Shown piece after piece: positions 30,273 to 38,144 of a DNA stretch of 38,144 nucleotides. How positions within the stretch are numbered: the stretch's first letter is position 1; each line of letters begins with the position of its first letter. The stretch is taken from assembly GCA_021732285.1 (NCBI GenBank), contig JAKFVH010000102.1:1-38144 (forward strand), in the 5' to 3' direction. The notes below the pieces were generated by a model, which made no database searches, was not told where the DNA came from, and worked only from the letters and a program-made list of their open reading frames with translations. Origin of the DNA: Reyranella sp. Lineage in GTDB: Bacteria; Pseudomonadota; Alphaproteobacteria; Reyranellales; Reyranellaceae. The translations under genes were made by a program, and so were the position numbers.

Positions 30273-31064
30273 TTACTTCTTCCCCGCCTTCGCCTTCTTC
30301 TCCGCCTCCGCGCGCTGCAGGGCGCCGACGTAGCCGCGGTTCCAAGTCGGGTTGATCATGACCTCGTTGATCACGATGTGCGACGGCAGGCAGGCGACGT
30401 AGCGAATGAGATCGCCGACATCCTCCGACTGCGCCATGCGCGCCCGCTCCTCCTTGGTGATGGGGATCGGCCGCTTGTCGAGGATGGGCGTGGCCACCTC
30501 GCCGGGGCAGACGACGCAGGAGCGGATGCCGTTGACGCATTCCTCCATGTTGATGGTGTGGCTCATCGCCACCACGCCATGCTTGGCCGCCGAGTAGGCC
30601 GCACCGCTCAAGGTCGAGGGATTGCGGCCGGCCATCGACGAGGTGTGGATCAAGACACCGTCCTTGCGCTTGCGCATCATCGGCAGAACGGCCGACGAGC
30701 AGTAGAAGGCGCTCGACAGGTTGCCGTCGATCACCATCTCGGCGCCTGCCGCCGTCAGCTCGTTCCACTTGCGGTCGGGAATGTTGAGCCCGGCGTTGTT
30801 CACCAGGATGTCGCAACGGCCGAACTTCTGGTCGATGTCCTTGGCGATGCGGCCGACGGCGGCGGCCTTCATCAGGTCGGCCGGCTTCACCACCGCCTTG
30901 CCGCCCGCCTTCTTGATGGTGGCCGCGGTCTCCTCCAGCGGCTCCTTGCGCCGGCCCGTCAGCACGACGGTGGCGCCTTCCTGGGCGAGCGCGATCGCCG
31001 CCGCCTGGCCAATACCCGAGCCAGCACCGGTCACCCAGGCGACCTTGCCCGTCAGCGCAGCCAT
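30273..31064 (-). CDS. SDR family NAD(P)-dependent oxidoreductase
   Basis: This 263-residue classical short-chain dehydrogenase has the nucleotide-binding TGAGSGIG (12-19), the NNAG motif (89-92), a Ser near 143 (HTSSMAGRNPS) and the catalytic YSAAK (Tyr157, Lys161). TGRRK after the second strand suggests NADP(H) preference. ATG 31064 follows AAGGAGA. The C terminus is a Lys/Ala-rich tail (EAEKKAKAGKK). It lies downstream of the sugar-type ABC ATPase on the same strand, separated by a family B palindrome, so it may be transcribed with that operon. The substrate is an alcohol or keto compound of unknown identity. Confidence 0.92.
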   Translation of the reverse strand: MAALTGKVAWVTGAGSGIGQAAAIALAQEGATVVLTGRRKEPLEETAATIKKAGGKAVVKPADLMKAAAVGRIAKDIDQKFGRCDILVNNAGLNIPDRKWNELTAAGAEMVIDGNLSSAFYCSSAVLPMMRKRKDGVLIHTSSMAGRNPSTLSGAAYSAAKHGVVAMSHTINMEECVNGIRSCVVCPGEVATPILDKRPIPITKEERARMAQSEDVGDLIRYVACLPSHIVINEVMINPTWNRGYVGALQRAEAEKKAKAGKK

Positions 31065-31086
31065 CGATTTCTCCTTTACAGACCCA

Positions 31087-31160
31087 CTGTCATCCCGAGG
31101 CCGAAGGCCGAGGGACCTTTACTGTTCCCGAAAGGTCCCTCGCTGCGCTCGCGATGACAG
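31087..31160. repeat. Palindromic repeat, family B, element 2
   Basis: CTGTCATC (31087-31094) pairs with GATGACAG (31153-31160). Inside, AGGGACCTTT (31111-31120) pairs with AAAGGTCCCT (31131-31140) around ten bases. It lies between the ATPase stop and the SDR start. The AGGGACCT core is shared with the element at 37021-37141. Confidence 0.85.
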
Positions 31161-31183
31161 CCGGGCGCAGCGTCGACGGCCAA

Positions 31184-32284
<1,101 letters not shown>

Positions 32285-32298
32285 CTGTCGATACCCTC

Positions 32299-33216
32299 TC
32301 AGCCCTTGGTCGCGCCGGCCGTCAGACCCGCAATGTAGTAGTCCATGAGGAAGGCGTAGATGATGAGCGGCGGCGCCGCGCCGAGCAGCGCGCCGGTCAT
32401 GATCTGGCCCCAGTTGAAGACGTCGCCCTTGATCAGGGTCGTGACGATGCCCACCGGCAGCACCAGCTCGGTGGTCGAGGTGGTGAAGGCCAAGGGATAG
32501 AGGAACTGCGCCCACGCCACGGTGAAGCAGAAGATCGTCGCGGCGATGATGCCGGGCAGCGCCACCGGGATGAAGATCTTGGTCAGCGTCTGGATCCAGG
32601 TCGCCCCGTCGATAAGGGCAGCCTCGTCGAGCTCCTTGGGGATCGAGGCGAAGTAGCCGATCATGATCCAGGTGCAGAATGGCACGGTCAGGGTCGGGTA
32701 AAGGATGATCAACGTCCACCAGTGGTTCATGAGCTGGATGTCGAAGGTCTCGTTGACCCAGGCGAACATCTTGAACAACGGGATGAACAGCAGCGTCTCG
32801 GGGATCAGGTAGGTCAGGAACACGCCGGTCGCCAAGGTCGCCGAGCCCCAGAACTTCATGCGCGCCAGAGCGAAGGCCGCGATGACGCTGATCGCCATGG
32901 TGATGATGACGGTCAGCACCGCCACGATCGCCGAGTTGCGGAAGAAGGTCAGGTAGGTGTTCTGGGTCAAGAGCTCGATGTAGTTCGCCAAGGTCGGCGA
33001 GTAGACCCACCAGGGATTGCTCTCCGCCGAGATCTCCGCGCTGGTCTTCAGCGAGGTGATGAACATGTAGATCGGCGGCGTCAGGAAGAAGATCGCGAAC
33101 AGCACGAGGAAGAAGTAGGACCAGCGCAGGGCCCACTTCCGGTCGCGGCTCATGCTGCCGTATCTGCGCCCCGAGATCGTCGTGGCGGTGGGGGAAGCGA
33201 TCGTGGCGTTGGCCAT
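32299..33216 (-). CDS. Carbohydrate-type ABC permease, MalG/UgpE-like
   Basis: This 305-residue permease has about six transmembrane segments, starting with WSYFFLVLFAIFFLTPPIYMF. The EAA loop is near 205-225 (LDEAALIDGATWIQTLTKIFIPVALPG), which is the MalG-type consensus. Loop and length agree with the carbohydrate-uptake CUT1 class. Its ATG shares a base with the preceding permease stop (TGATG), so the pair is coupled. With the MalF-like subunit it forms the channel. Confidence 0.92.
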   Translation of the reverse strand: MANATIASPTATTISGRRYGSMSRDRKWALRWSYFFLVLFAIFFLTPPIYMFITSLKTSAEISAESNPWWVYSPTLANYIELLTQNTYLTFFRNSAIVAVLTVIITMAISVIAAFALARMKFWGSATLATGVFLTYLIPETLLFIPLFKMFAWVNETFDIQLMNHWWTLIILYPTLTVPFCTWIMIGYFASIPKELDEAALIDGATWIQTLTKIFIPVALPGIIAATIFCFTVAWAQFLYPLAFTTSTTELVLPVGIVTTLIKGDVFNWGQIMTGALLGAAPPLIIYAFLMDYYIAGLTAGATKG

Positions 33217-34145
33217 CAGACTTCACTCCCCCGCTTGGTGATGTCGCGCAGGATGAAGGTCGCGGCCACCGCCAGGATCGGCACCATGAACAGCGACACG
33301 CTGGCGCCCAATGGTATGTCGCCGCTTTCTATCCCCACCCTGAACGCCCAAGTGGCGAACACGTGGGTGGTATTGAGCGGATCACCCTTTGTGAGCACCC
33401 GGACAATGTCGAAGTTGGCGAAGGTGACGATCAGCGAGAACAGCGCGGTGATGGCGATGATGTTGCGCATCATCGGCAAGGTCACGTACCAGATGCGCTG
33501 CCACCAGGTGGCGCCGTCGATCGAGGCCGCCTCGTAGAGCTGCTCGGGCACCGACTTCAGCGCGGCGAGGTACATGATCATGAAGAACGGCGCGCCGATC
33601 CACACGTTCACCAGGATGACCGAGAAACGCGCCCAGCCGGTCTCGCCGGTCCACGGAATGCGGTCGATGCCGAAACCGGCCAGGATCCAGTTGAAGGCCG
33701 AGTAGGACGGGTCGAACAGCCACAGCCAGGCGAGCGTGCTCATGGCCGGCGGGATGACCCACGGCACCAGCAGCATGCCACGCCACTTGCGCTGGCCCTT
33801 GCTCGGGATGTTGTGCACGAAGTGGGCGACCACGAAGCCAATGATCGCCTTGAAGATCACCGCGGTGATGGCGAACAGGCAGGACTGGTAGACCACCATC
33901 CAGAAGGTCTCGCGGCCGAACAGGAAGTCGAAGTTCCCGAAGCCGACGAAGCGGGTCATGCCCTTGTTGAGCATCGCGAGATAGACGGCGTAGCCCGCCG
34001 GATAGGCAACGAGGGTGAGGATCAACACGATCAGCGGCAGCGCCATCAGGAAAGCGATGGTCGATTTGCGCTGCATCAACTTGTGCAGGCTGCTGCGGCT
34101 GCTGCCCGTAGCCGTTACTGCGCCTCTGGCGGCAATGTCTGCCAT
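33216..34145 (-). CDS. Carbohydrate-type ABC permease, MalF/UgpA-like
   Basis: This 309-residue permease starts with a cytoplasmic N terminus and the helix STIAFLMALPLIVLILTLVAY. The EAA loop is at about 215-240 (LYEAASIDGATWWQRIWYVTLP), the CUT1-type consensus. ATG 34145 is followed by MADIAARGAV. The open frame continues upstream on the same strand, through the binding-protein gene and beyond, but that extension is a GC-driven shadow. A strong stem-loop lies between this gene and the binding-protein stop. Confidence 0.92.
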   Translation of the reverse strand: MADIAARGAVTATGSSRSSLHKLMQRKSTIAFLMALPLIVLILTLVAYPAGYAVYLAMLNKGMTRFVGFGNFDFLFGRETFWMVVYQSCLFAITAVIFKAIIGFVVAHFVHNIPSKGQRKWRGMLLVPWVIPPAMSTLAWLWLFDPSYSAFNWILAGFGIDRIPWTGETGWARFSVILVNVWIGAPFFMIMYLAALKSVPEQLYEAASIDGATWWQRIWYVTLPMMRNIIAITALFSLIVTFANFDIVRVLTKGDPLNTTHVFATWAFRVGIESGDIPLGASVSLFMVPILAVAATFILRDITKRGSEV

Positions 34146-34190
34146 AGGAAACTCCCGGCGTTTTTTGGTCTTCTTATCGTTATCGGTCAC

Positions 34191-34220
34191 CGGCGGACGC
34201 CCTTGCCGGGGCGTCCGCCG
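34191..34220 (-). other. Intercistronic stem-loop between binding-protein and permease genes
   Basis: CGGCGGACGCCC (34191-34202) and GGGCGTCCGCCG (34209-34220) form a perfect 12-bp stem with a 6-base loop. No U tract follows on the minus strand. Such hairpins after a binding-protein gene usually stabilise its mRNA, so that it is made in excess over the permeases, as in malE-malF. A second small hairpin (34241-34258) overlaps the binding-protein stop codon. Confidence 0.7.
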
Positions 34221-34255
34221 AAGTCGTCGTCGTGCGGTTGTAGCGCGCTTGCGCG

Positions 34256-35596
34256 CTAGTTGCGCATGAAGCCTTCGATCTCCTTGGCCGCCCAGTCGAG
34301 CGTCTTGTCCATGGCCTCGCCCTTGTAGAAGCGAACGGCCATCTGGGTCTGGATGCCCTGGGTGTAGATCTGCTCGGCGATCTTGTGCGGCGCGGGGGCC
34401 GCTGCGATCGACAGCGTCTGGTGGTTGTGCGGGTTCGGGTAGTGATAGAGCGTGCCCTTGGGCGGCCCCTCTTCGGCCCACGTCTTGAAGGTGGTGAGCT
34501 TCTCGAACGACGGCAGGTCGTAGCCGCCCGAGGCGATCACCATCTTCTCGGCCGCGTCCGGCTGGCTCATCGCGGTGAGCAGGCTCTTGGCCGCCGACTG
34601 GTTCTTGCTGAAGCTCCAGGTACCCCAGAAGAACGGCAGGAACGGACCGAAGCGGCCGGCCGGGCCCGACGGGAAGCCATGTGTCCAGCACTGCTCGGCG
34701 ACCTTCGGCGCGTCGCGCTTGGCGACCGCCCAGGCCGACGGCGGGTTCATGATCAAGGCACCCTTGCCCGACACCAGCCACTTGTTGTTGGAGGCGTCGT
34801 CCCACGCCGGCGCGTCTTCCGGCAGGAAGGCCATCAGCTTCTTGTAGTACTCGAGCGCCTGGCGGACCTTGTCGTTCTTGACCGTGATCTCGCCCTTGGC
34901 GTCGACGAGTATGGCGCCGAAGCTGTGGAAGATCGCGCCCGCGGTGTCGACCGAGTCCGAGGTCGTGCCGAGGCCGATGCCGAAGGCATGACCGCCCTTC
35001 TGGCAGGCTTCGGCGGCCTTGAGGAAGGCGTCGAGGGTCCAGGCCTCGGCCTTGGGGGGCGAGCCCGCCGGATACATCGCCTGCACGTCGATGCCGGCCA
35101 GCGACTTCATGAGGTCGATGCGCGAGCACGGCCCCTTCATCTGGCTGCCGACGGTGGCCGGCACGGCCAGCCACTTGCCGCCGACCTTGCCGAGATACTC
35201 GACGGTGCCGTTCACGGCGCCGTTCTGCTTGATCAGCGGCTCGACGACGTCGTTCATCGTCACGAGCTGCTCGGAATAGCGGGCCGGCAGCCAGGTCGAG
35301 AAGGCGAGGACGTCGTGGCCCGACTTGGCCTGCGCCTCGGCGGCGGTCGTCAGCAAGAGCTTGTTGCCCTGCGAGGTGATGAAGTCGAGCGTGACCTCGA
35401 CCTTCTCCTTGTCGGCCCACGCCTTGATCACCTCTTCGGTGGCCTTGTTGGCACCGGGCACCCAGTGGTCCCACAGGCCAAGCGATAGCTTGCCGGCCGC
35501 GTAGGCGCCGCGCACGAACGGTGCGGCGACCAGCGCCGTCGAAACGGCAGCTGTACTCGCCACAAAGCGGCGACGGCTTACTTTTCTCGAAACCAT
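34256..35596 (-). CDS. Carbohydrate-type ABC extracellular solute-binding protein (Tat-type signal)
   Basis: This 446-residue family 1 binding protein has a twin-arginine signal, VSRRRFVASTAAVSTALVAA, with cleavage likely after AYA. The mature part (KLSLGLWDHWVPGANKATEEV, then WLAVPATVGSQMKGPCSRIDLMKS and GKGALIMNPPSAWAVAK) is typical of large CUT1 sugar/polyol-binding proteins. ATG 35596 follows AGGAGG. It is the first gene of the operon, followed by the 12-bp stem-loop, two permeases and the ATPase. Export by Tat implies folding in the cytoplasm first. The ligand is unknown. Confidence 0.9.
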   Translation of the reverse strand: MVSRKVSRRRFVASTAAVSTALVAAPFVRGAYAAGKLSLGLWDHWVPGANKATEEVIKAWADKEKVEVTLDFITSQGNKLLLTTAAEAQAKSGHDVLAFSTWLPARYSEQLVTMNDVVEPLIKQNGAVNGTVEYLGKVGGKWLAVPATVGSQMKGPCSRIDLMKSLAGIDVQAMYPAGSPPKAEAWTLDAFLKAAEACQKGGHAFGIGLGTTSDSVDTAGAIFHSFGAILVDAKGEITVKNDKVRQALEYYKKLMAFLPEDAPAWDDASNNKWLVSGKGALIMNPPSAWAVAKRDAPKVAEQCWTHGFPSGPAGRFGPFLPFFWGTWSFSKNQSAAKSLLTAMSQPDAAEKMVIASGGYDLPSFEKLTTFKTWAEEGPPKGTLYHYPNPHNHQTLSIAAAPAPHKIAEQIYTQGIQTQMAVRFYKGEAMDKTLDWAAKEIEGFMRN

Positions 35597-35781
35597 TTTT
35601 CCTCCTGTCCCTCTTCTTTTGACCCTCATGGGAGCCTTGCCGGGATGCTAGGCACAAGCCACGGATCAGGCAATGTATTTTCAGCCGTAGGATCTTTCGG
35701 AACACAGGTTTGACAGCATCCGACGAGACCCGGATGCTCCGGCCGCCGAACCGACAGCGCCGGATAACGGGAGGGAATTTC

Positions 35782-35829
35782 GTGCGGGAAATCACTGTGA
35801 AATCGATCGCCGCAGAAGGCATGAACTGA
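35782..35829 (+). CDS. Possible 15-codon leader ORF ahead of the aminotransferase
   Basis: GTG 35782 is preceded by GGGAGGG (35770-35776), a much better SD than that of the aminotransferase. It reads MREITVKSIAAEGMN and stops at 35827-35829, five bases before ATG 35835. It could couple or attenuate translation of the next gene. Alternatively it is chance. There is no run of regulatory codons. Confidence 0.35.
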   Translation: MREITVKSIAAEGMN

Positions 35830-35834
35830 GCAAG

Positions 35835-37013
35835 ATGCAACAGATCCCGACGGCCAATCCCTGGCTCGCCGCCGTCGAGCCCTCGCCGATCGGCGAGACC
35901 AAGCGCTGGGTGCTGAACCGTACCTTCCCTGCCGACCGGCCGCTGATCGATCTCAGCCAGGCCGTGCCGGGCTATCCGCCGGCGATGGAGCTCAGGAAGC
36001 ATCTCGGCGAGCTGCTGCTCGACCCGACGATGCACGGCTACACGCCGATCCTGGGCGTGCCCGCGCTGCGCGAGAACTACGCCACCCACCTCTCGAGCTT
36101 CTATGGCGCGCCGATCACCGCGGGCGAGGTCGGCATCACCTCGGGCTGCAACCAGGCTTTCTGTCTCGCGCTGATGAGCATCGCCAAGGCGGGTGACCAG
36201 GTGATCCTGCCGCGGCCGCACTACTTCAATCACGACATGTGGATGCGCATGCAGGGCGTCGAGCCGGTGTCGCTCGACTTCCGGCCGGGTTCCGGCGCCG
36301 TGCCCAATGCGGAGGATGCCGCCAAGCTGATCGGGCCCAGGACTCGCGCCATCGTCCTGATCTCGCCCAACAATCCCACGGGCGCGGTCTATCCGCGCGA
36401 GACCATCCACGCCTTCTACGAGCTGGCGCAACGCCACGGCATCGCCCTGCTGCTCGACGAGACTTATAAGGACTTCCTGCCCGAGGGCACGCGGCCGCAC
36501 GAGCTGTTCAGCGATCCCGGCTGGCGCCGCACGCTGGTCCATCTCTACAGCTTCTCCAAGGTCTTCGCGCTGACCGGCTATCGCGTCGGCGGCATCACCG
36601 CGGGCGCCGCGCTGATCGCCGAGATCGAGAAAGCGATGGACTGCGTCTCCATCTGTCCGCCGCGGCTCGGCCAGGAGGCTGCCCTCTATGGGCTGAAGAA
36701 CCTGCTGCCTTGGGCGCGCCGCAACACCGAGGGCCTGAAGGCGCGCGCCGACCTCTTGGGCAACGGCCTGCAGCGCTCGAATCGCTGGCGGCTGGTCAGC
36801 ATCGGCGCCTACTTCGCCTACGTCGAGCATCCCTTCACCGGCCAACGCTCGACCGCCGTATCCAAGCGCCTGGCCGACGAAGAGAACCTTTTGACCATCC
36901 CGGGCGACATGTTCGGTGCGGGCCAGGAGCGCTTCGTACGGCTCGCCTTCGCCAACGTGGCCGACGACAAGATCCCGGCCGTGCTGGAACGGCTGGAACG
37001 GTTTGGCGCATGA
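35835..37013 (+). CDS. Class I/II aminotransferase (PLP-dependent, AspC-like fold)
   Basis: This 392-residue fold-type I aminotransferase has the full set of PLP residues: SPNNPTG with Asn180, LDETYKDF with Asp208 and Tyr211, SFSKVFALTGYRVG with Schiff-base Lys242 and Arg250, and a late Arg in FVRLAFAN for the substrate carboxylate. The N-terminal half reads LIDLSQAVPGYPPAMELRKHL and MHGYTPILGVPALRE. It transfers an amino group between an amino acid and a 2-oxo acid. ATG 35835 has a weak SD. The gene is divergent from the sugar-type ABC operon across 238 bases and is followed by a family B palindrome. Confidence 0.92.
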   Translation: MQQIPTANPWLAAVEPSPIGETKRWVLNRTFPADRPLIDLSQAVPGYPPAMELRKHLGELLLDPTMHGYTPILGVPALRENYATHLSSFYGAPITAGEVGITSGCNQAFCLALMSIAKAGDQVILPRPHYFNHDMWMRMQGVEPVSLDFRPGSGAVPNAEDAAKLIGPRTRAIVLISPNNPTGAVYPRETIHAFYELAQRHGIALLLDETYKDFLPEGTRPHELFSDPGWRRTLVHLYSFSKVFALTGYRVGGITAGAALIAEIEKAMDCVSICPPRLGQEAALYGLKNLLPWARRNTEGLKARADLLGNGLQRSNRWRLVSIGAYFAYVEHPFTGQRSTAVSKRLADEENLLTIPGDMFGAGQERFVRLAFANVADDKIPAVLERLERFGA

Positions 37014-37020
37014 CATTTCC

Positions 37021-37141
37021 CGTCATCCCGAGCGGAGCCGCCCGAAGGGCGGCGCAGTCGAGGGACCTAGTCTTGGCGACGCAGCAACAAAACAGGTCCC
37101 TCCACTACGCCTCGCTACGCTCGGCTCCGGTCGGGATGACG
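37021..37141. repeat. Palindromic repeat, family B, element 3
   Basis: CGTCATCCCGA (37021-37031) pairs with TCGGGATGACG (37131-37141). An inner AGGGACCT (37061-37068) pairs with AGGTCCCT (37094-37101). It occupies most of the gap between the aminotransferase stop and the alpha/beta hydrolase SD. Its right half is nearly the same as the element at 14001-14038. Confidence 0.9.
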
Positions 37142-37159
37142 ATTTGATTAAGGTGACCC

Positions 37160-38032
37160 ATGCCGCATGCAACGACACCCGACGGCGTGAAGCTCTACTA
37201 CGAGGAGTCAGGCAGCGGCACGCCGATCCTGTTCGTGCATGAGTACAGCGGCGACTGGCGAAGCTGGGAGCCGCAGATGCGCTTCTTCTCGCGGCGCTAC
37301 CGCTGCATCACCTATTCCTTCCGCGGCTATCCCGGTTCCGATGTGCCCGAGGTCGAATCGATGTACGGCCAGCAGCATGCCGTCGATGACGCCAGGCACA
37401 TGCTCGATCACCTCAGGATCGACAAGGCGCACATCGTCGGCCTGTCGCAGGGCGCCTTCGCGACGGCGCACTTCGGCCGGCAGTATGCCAGCCGCGCCCT
37501 CACGCTGACGCTCGCCGGCGTCGGCTCCGGCGCGGGCCGCGAGGGCCATGAGCAGTTCAAGAAGGACGCCCAGGCGACCGCGGCGCGCATCCGCAAAGAG
37601 GGCATGGCGAAGTACGCCAATGCGCTGACGACGAATCCGACACGCTCGCGCTTCAAGCAGAAGGACCCGCGCGGCTTCGCCGAGTTCGTGAAGCACTTGT
37701 CGGAGCATTCCGACGTCGGCTCGGCCAACACCATGCACGAGTATCAGGGCAAGCGGCCGTCGCTCTACGACTTCGAAGCCGAATGGAAGAAGCTCGACCT
37801 GCCGGTGCTGATCCTCTGCGGCGACGAGGACGAGCCCTGCCTGCAGCCGAGCCTCTGGCTCAAGCGCGTGCTGCCCAATGCCGGCCTCGCCCTGTTCGCC
37901 AAGACCGGCCACACGGTCAACGTCGAGGAGCCCGACGCCTTCAACCGCGAGCTCTGGAACTTCCTGATGCTGGCCGAAGCCGGCCGGTGGACGCCGGCCG
38001 AGCCGCTCGACAAGAACGCGCCGCTGATCTGA
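37160..38032 (+). CDS. Alpha/beta hydrolase
   Basis: This 290-residue protein has the nucleophile elbow GLSQG with Ser96, an oxyanion region near FVHEYSGDW, an acid in LILCGDEDEP (Asp222 or Asp224) and His251 in KTGHTVNVEEP. The cap region (about 125-200) is rich in charged residues (HEQFKKDAQATAARIRKEG). It resembles haloalkane-dehalogenase/epoxide-hydrolase/esterase-type enzymes, but the specific reaction is not readable. ATG 37160 has AAGGTGA. It follows the aminotransferase across the family B repeat and ends directly at the shared 31-base module. Confidence 0.9.
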   Translation: MPHATTPDGVKLYYEESGSGTPILFVHEYSGDWRSWEPQMRFFSRRYRCITYSFRGYPGSDVPEVESMYGQQHAVDDARHMLDHLRIDKAHIVGLSQGAFATAHFGRQYASRALTLTLAGVGSGAGREGHEQFKKDAQATAARIRKEGMAKYANALTTNPTRSRFKQKDPRGFAEFVKHLSEHSDVGSANTMHEYQGKRPSLYDFEAEWKKLDLPVLILCGDEDEPCLQPSLWLKRVLPNAGLALFAKTGHTVNVEEPDAFNRELWNFLMLAEAGRWTPAEPLDKNAPLI

Positions 38033-38144
38033 CGCTGGGGGCGCGCCACTCCAGTGGCGCGTCATGGTCTTCTGGGAGCGCGGGCCTCCGGCCCGCTCAT
38101 GATCATGATGCGGGCCGGAGGCCCGCGCTCCCATGACGCGCCAC
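38033..38144. repeat. Nested palindromic repeat, family A, element 4 with outer hairpin module, cut by the window edge
   Basis: The 31 bases 38033-38063 equal 30162-30192 and hold the CGCGCCACT/AGTGGCGCG hairpin. Then GGGAGC (38074-38079) and GCTCCC (38127-38132) enclose two hairpins with arms GCGGGCC and GGCCCGC, with loops TCC (38087-38089) and GGA (38117-38119), and a TCATGATCATGA-type centre. The window ends with ATGACGCGCCAC (38133-38144), the start of the mirror copy of the outer module. Confidence 0.9.

Noticed and set aside
35710..35738. A TTGACA -35 ahead of the aminotransferase
   Set aside because: TTGACA at 35710-35715 is perfect, but no convincing -10 lies 16-18 bases later (GATGCT at best), so a promoter is not listed.
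33216..37016. A 1266-codon open frame on the minus strand
   Set aside because: Only its last 309 codons are the MalF-like permease. The rest runs out of frame through the binding-protein gene and antisense to the aminotransferase, with low-complexity Arg/Gly-rich translation, as expected for high-GC shadow frames.

Overview
The window is high-GC DNA with densely packed short operons, frequent 4-bp ATGA and 1-bp TGATG gene overlaps, and Shine-Dalgarno (SD) sites of the GGAGG type. An RpoH sigma factor, an RluD next to a DUF6476-type membrane protein, Mo hydroxylases and many ABC uptake operons point to an alphaproteobacterium. A soil or water genus such as Reyranella or a Bradyrhizobium-like relative would fit, but that genus guess is inference. 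No phage, transposase, integrase or CRISPR array is visible.

Layout. 1-251 is the tail of a TauE/SafE-type exporter and 339-977 a SAM methyltransferase; a 49-bp scrap of rpoH-like sequence lies between them. 982-6791 (minus) is one operon: solute-binding protein, ATPase, two permeases, Asp/Glu-type racemase, isopenicillin-N-synthase-like oxygenase and RidA. It is read divergently from a GntR/FCD regulator (6989-7672), and a three-half-site operator overlaps the operon's predicted -35 box. 7808-9828 (minus) holds rpoH and rluD. The rpoH promoter carries a near-perfect CIRCE element at the predicted transcription start, implying HrcA control of the heat-shock sigma factor. 9838-10170 is a DUF6476-like membrane protein. 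10263-14000 is a VOC protein, threonine-aldolase-like enzyme and BisC/TorA-like molybdoenzyme operon. 14041-15738 (minus) is a winged-helix/TPR regulator divergent from 15990-24340: OprB-like porin, exported unknown protein, FAD subunit and fused [2Fe-2S]/Mo subunit of a xanthine-dehydrogenase-type hydroxylase, membrane-anchored tandem ABM protein, phytanoyl-CoA dioxygenase-like enzyme and DUF3828-like protein. Then come a class II aldolase/adducin protein (minus), a repeat-rich unknown protein (minus), tRNA-Glu(CTC), a DUF433/DUF5615 toxin-antitoxin-like pair, a polytopic membrane protein and an isochorismatase-family hydrolase. 30273-35596 (minus) is an SDR dehydrogenase behind a sugar-type ABC importer. 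The end holds an aminotransferase and an alpha/beta hydrolase.

The two most striking non-coding signals are the CIRCE site at rpoH and a family of nested palindromes placed immediately after stop codons (7681, 10178, 30202, 38033). In each element the same 7-nt arm occurs four times in alternating orientation around TCC/GGA loops. The arm sequence differs between elements, yet every pairing within an element is kept. Two other palindromic families (14001/31087/37021 and 24343) occupy equivalent 3'-end positions.

Functionally the region is accessory catabolism: two ABC importers, a porin, two molybdoenzymes, two non-haem iron oxygenases and several PLP or hydrolase enzymes, interrupted by the housekeeping rpoH-rluD block. 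No intergenic stretch exceeds 300 bases.
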